7,822 bases of DNA from Gammaproteobacteria bacterium. GTDB taxonomy: Bacteria > Pseudomonadota > Gammaproteobacteria > Pseudomonadales > Azotimanducaceae. The notes beneath the pieces were generated by a model. That model had not been told where the DNA came from. It was given only the letters and a program-made list of their open reading frames with translations, and ran no database searches. Shown piece by piece: positions 5,782-7,822 of this stretch. The stretch lies in the NCBI GenBank assembly GCA_002690405.1, contig NZEI01000033.1, positions 41,457-49,278 of the forward strand, in the 5' to 3' direction. The first letter of the stretch is position 1, and every line of letters begins with the position of its first letter. The position numbers were made by a program, and so were the translations under genes.

Positions 5782-7320
5782 GTGTTTGAACCCGCGACAA
5801 TCCGCTCCCCGATTAACTGGTGGTTGGCTGCGCTCATCGTCTGGGCGTTTTTTATGAATCTTGGCGGTTGGCCTTTATTCGACGTAGACGAAGGCGCATT
5901 TAGCGGCGCCACGACCGAAATGCTTGCCAATGGCAACTATATTTCCACCTTCATTTATGGTGCTCCACGCTTCGACAAGCCAATTCTGATTTATTGGCTT
6001 CAAGCACTCAGCGTAAATGTGTTTGGCCACTCGGAGTGGGCATTTCGATTGCCATCGGCGTTGGCATCAAGTCTTTGGGTCTGGGTGGTATTTGCCTTCG
6101 CTAAACCTCGCCTTGGCGATGCACAGGCAATTCTAGTAGCAGCAATGCTCTGTTTGAGCCTAGCCTGCTGGGGCATCGCCCATTTCGCGAGCGCCGACGC
6201 ACTGCTGAATCTATTTCTCGCCCTGGCCTTTGTCGACATGTATAGGTACTGGGAACAGCCAAGCCCGCGCAAACTGCGCCGGGTATACGTTTGGATTGGG
6301 TTCGGGTTACTGACCAAGGGACCCGTGGCGGTATTGGTCCCCATGGCCAGCGGGCTATTGTTTTTTGCCAGCACCGGCCGCCTCCAGCAATTTATCTACG
6401 CTCTTGTAAATCCTTGGGGCTGGGCTTTACTGCTGTTGATCGCGGCGCCCTGGTACATCGCCATTTATCTGCAGCAGGGCCAAGATTTCGTTGACGGCTT
6501 TATCCTCAAACACAATGTAGCCCGCTTCACGGACACCTTTGAGGGCCATGGCGGCAATATTTTTTACTACATTCCAGTACTGCTTCTCATGCTGCTGCCG
6601 TTCACTGGTTTGTTTATACAATTGCTACGCAAGCGCCCGCTAATCGCGATAGAGCCTTTAGAGCGATACTGCTGGATGACCTTTGGTTTCGTATTTGTAT
6701 TTTTTTCGTTCTCGGGCACCCAGCTCCCCCACTACCTATTGTATGGGTTTAGCCCGCTACTATTACTCTTATGCACTCAACTCGAGCACCTGCGCTCCAA
6801 ATTGTTGGCCCTAGTCCCGGCACTAATCCTGCCCCTGATATTTTTGCTGTTACCGGAGCTGCTCTACAGCGCGGCTGCACAGATGGACAATGCCCACCAG
6901 CAAGCCATGCTTAAGACCTCAATCGACTCCGCGGATTTGTCTTACCGGCTGCTCACCATCGGGGCCGCCGTGGCCACCACCGGACTGCTATTGCTTAATC
7001 GCATCACACTTTGGCAAAGGTTAGTGGCGGCGGGCCTAATTCAAGCGCTGCTACTGGCTTGGGCGGTATTACCCCTGTTGGCAAAGATTCAACAGCAACC
7101 CATTAAAGATGCAGCGGTAATCGCTGCAGAAAGATCAGCGCCCTTGGTTTTGTGGAAGGCTCACCTACCCAGTTTCGTTACCTATACCCAGCGACCGGTG
7201 CAACGCCGCGCACCAAAATCTGGGGACGTGGTGCTTACCCGGTTACAGCACCAATCTAAGTTGGCCGCCCACGAAGTGCTGTTCAGCGCCAATGGTATCG
7301 TGTTGGTGCAAATGCTCTAG
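5782..7320 (+). CDS. ArnT/PMT-type integral membrane glycosyltransferase (GT-C fold, GT39/GT83-like)
   Basis: The protein is a polytopic GT-C enzyme that should take a sugar from a polyprenyl-phosphate sugar and attach it to a periplasmic acceptor, as ArnT does to lipid A. Numbering is from GTG 5782 (512 residues). After the first helix (about 13-29) comes FDVDEGAFSGATTEML (33-48), with the acidic pair of the first periplasmic loop. PRFDKPILIYWLQ (62-74), SEWAFRLPSALAS (84-96), GLLTKGPVAVLV (175-186) and later NPWGWALLLLIAAPWYIA and HNVARFTDTFEGHGG are all ArnT/PMT-type blocks. A small C-terminal tail follows the last helices. The start is uncertain: GTG 5782 leaves a natural 11-residue lead before the first helix, whereas ATG 5704 would add 26 unconserved residues and overlap the GT2 gene by 53 bases. 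Neither has a good Shine-Dalgarno. Close spacing to the GT2 gene indicates one transcript, perhaps translationally coupled. The acceptor is unknown. Confidence 0.9.
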   Translation: MFEPATIRSPINWWLAALIVWAFFMNLGGWPLFDVDEGAFSGATTEMLANGNYISTFIYGAPRFDKPILIYWLQALSVNVFGHSEWAFRLPSALASSLWVWVVFAFAKPRLGDAQAILVAAMLCLSLACWGIAHFASADALLNLFLALAFVDMYRYWEQPSPRKLRRVYVWIGFGLLTKGPVAVLVPMASGLLFFASTGRLQQFIYALVNPWGWALLLLIAAPWYIAIYLQQGQDFVDGFILKHNVARFTDTFEGHGGNIFYYIPVLLLMLLPFTGLFIQLLRKRPLIAIEPLERYCWMTFGFVFVFFSFSGTQLPHYLLYGFSPLLLLLCTQLEHLRSKLLALVPALILPLIFLLLPELLYSAAAQMDNAHQQAMLKTSIDSADLSYRLLTIGAAVATTGLLLLNRITLWQRLVAAGLIQALLLAWAVLPLLAKIQQQPIKDAAVIAAERSAPLVLWKAHLPSFVTYTQRPVQRRAPKSGDVVLTRLQHQSKLAAHEVLFSANGIVLVQML

Positions 7321-7330
7321 CACTCCCACG
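7299..7330. terminator. Weak imperfect hairpin at the convergent ends of the ArnT-like and PAP2 genes
   Basis: CGTG (7299-7302) and GTGC (7306-7309) can pair with CACG (7327-7330) and GCAC (7320-7323) around a ten-base loop, with a three-base internal mismatch region between the two stems. The structure spans the stop codon of the ArnT-like gene. There is no T-run, so the terminator call is tentative; position between convergent genes is the main support. The rest of this 34-base gap holds nothing I recognise. Confidence 0.22.
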
Positions 7331-7354
7331 ACGATGTACCCTCACTGACCCCTC

Positions 7355-7822
7355 TCAGCCACGCAACGGATAAAGACGCAATAGTACGTAGGCACAACAG
7401 CTACCGATCAGTCCACCGACCAAAACATCTGAGGGCCAATGGGCGGCTACCGCAACTCGGGAAAATCCCGCCAAAATTGCGATCCCTAGAAGCAAGAACC
7501 GCAGCTTTCGACTCTGCAGCACCAAGGCCAACAGCACCGCACCGGTAAATACATCGGCACTGTGGCCCGAGGGCATAGCATGGAATCCGGCATCAAAGGT
7601 CCATACGCCCCATTCCCCTGTAAACTGCCCTGGTAGCTCACTGTTTGGGCGGCCCCGCCCCAACAGCATTTTCAAAATTCGAACAACAAGTACCGACCCT
7701 AACAATTGCGCCGCCAAATACCGCCATACTAAGCCCCTGAGGAGCGCCTGCTGAGTTACAAAACCCAAAACAAGCACAGCGCAAAACAACAGATAGAACA
7801 GATAGAGAAAGACATCTGTTGT
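7355..7822 (-). CDS. PAP2-family membrane phosphatase, C-terminal part, cut by right edge
   Basis: The 155 visible codons are open to the window edge, so the true start lies outside; the first usual start codon seen is a TTG at 7789, inside a hydrophobic helix. All three PAP2 signature motifs are intact (numbering from the edge): K-x6-RP as KMLLGRGRP (51-59), PSGH (84-87), and SR-x5-H-x3-D as SRVAVAAHWPSD (121-132), with the catalytic histidines at 87 and 128. Hydrophobic segments flank each motif, as expected for an integral membrane phosphatase with a periplasmic active site. Family members remove phosphate from undecaprenyl pyrophosphate, phosphatidylglycerophosphate or lipid A. Beside a polyprenyl-sugar pathway, carrier recycling or lipid A dephosphorylation are the natural guesses, but the substrate is inferred from context only. 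It converges on the ArnT-like gene, 34 bases apart. Confidence 0.9.
   Translation of the reverse strand, partial: TTDVFLYLFYLLFCAVLVLGFVTQQALLRGLVWRYLAAQLLGSVLVVRILKMLLGRGRPNSELPGQFTGEWGVWTFDAGFHAMPSGHSADVFTGAVLLALVLQSRKLRFLLLGIAILAGFSRVAVAAHWPSDVLVGGLIGSCCAYVLLRLYPLRG

Noticed and set aside
6000..6374. 124-residue minus-strand frame inside the ArnT-like gene
   Set aside because: It is fully antisense to conserved transmembrane coding sequence and has low-complexity Ser/Ala/Asn-rich content with no Shine-Dalgarno-supported start.

Overview
The window looks like a piece of a proteobacterial chromosome, most likely gammaproteobacterial. This is inferred from gene content, densely packed short genes, Shine-Dalgarno sites and roughly balanced base composition; no rRNA or other phylogenetic marker is present. 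It holds six complete protein genes and two genes cut by the window edges. No tRNA, rRNA, CRISPR array, insertion sequence or phage gene was seen.

Left part (1-1146): an ELM1-family protein gene runs off the left edge on the minus strand. It is divergent from a small M50 site-2-type membrane metalloprotease gene on the plus strand. The ELM1 gene has no ATG, GTG, TTG or CTG in frame before its conserved N-terminal motif and appears to start at AUC. A good sigma-70-like promoter for it lies in the divergent gap, with a 12-bp palindrome inside its spacer. The protease gene ends in a long hairpin facing metY.

Middle (1160-4644, minus strand): in transcription order these are a stand-alone LPG_synthase_TM/UPF0104 flippase-like membrane protein, a second and much more divergent ELM1-like protein, and MetY (O-acetylhomoserine sulfhydrylase). 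Gaps of about 100 bases separate them, so they may be one loose operon or separate units.

Right part (4749-7822): a DPM1/GtrB/ArnC-like family 2 glycosyltransferase and an ArnT/PMT-type polytopic glycosyltransferase lie in tandem on the plus strand. A PAP2-family phosphatase gene converges on them from the right edge and is cut by it.

Taken together, the genes other than metY and perhaps the protease suggest a cell-envelope cassette. In this reading the GT2 enzyme charges a polyprenyl phosphate with a sugar, a membrane protein helps move or organise the lipid, the ArnT-like enzyme transfers the sugar to a periplasmic acceptor, and the PAP2 enzyme removes phosphate from a lipid carrier or lipid A. 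The two ELM1-like proteins have no established bacterial function. Their presence at both ends of a metY/flippase block beside these genes is the most unusual aspect of the locus.
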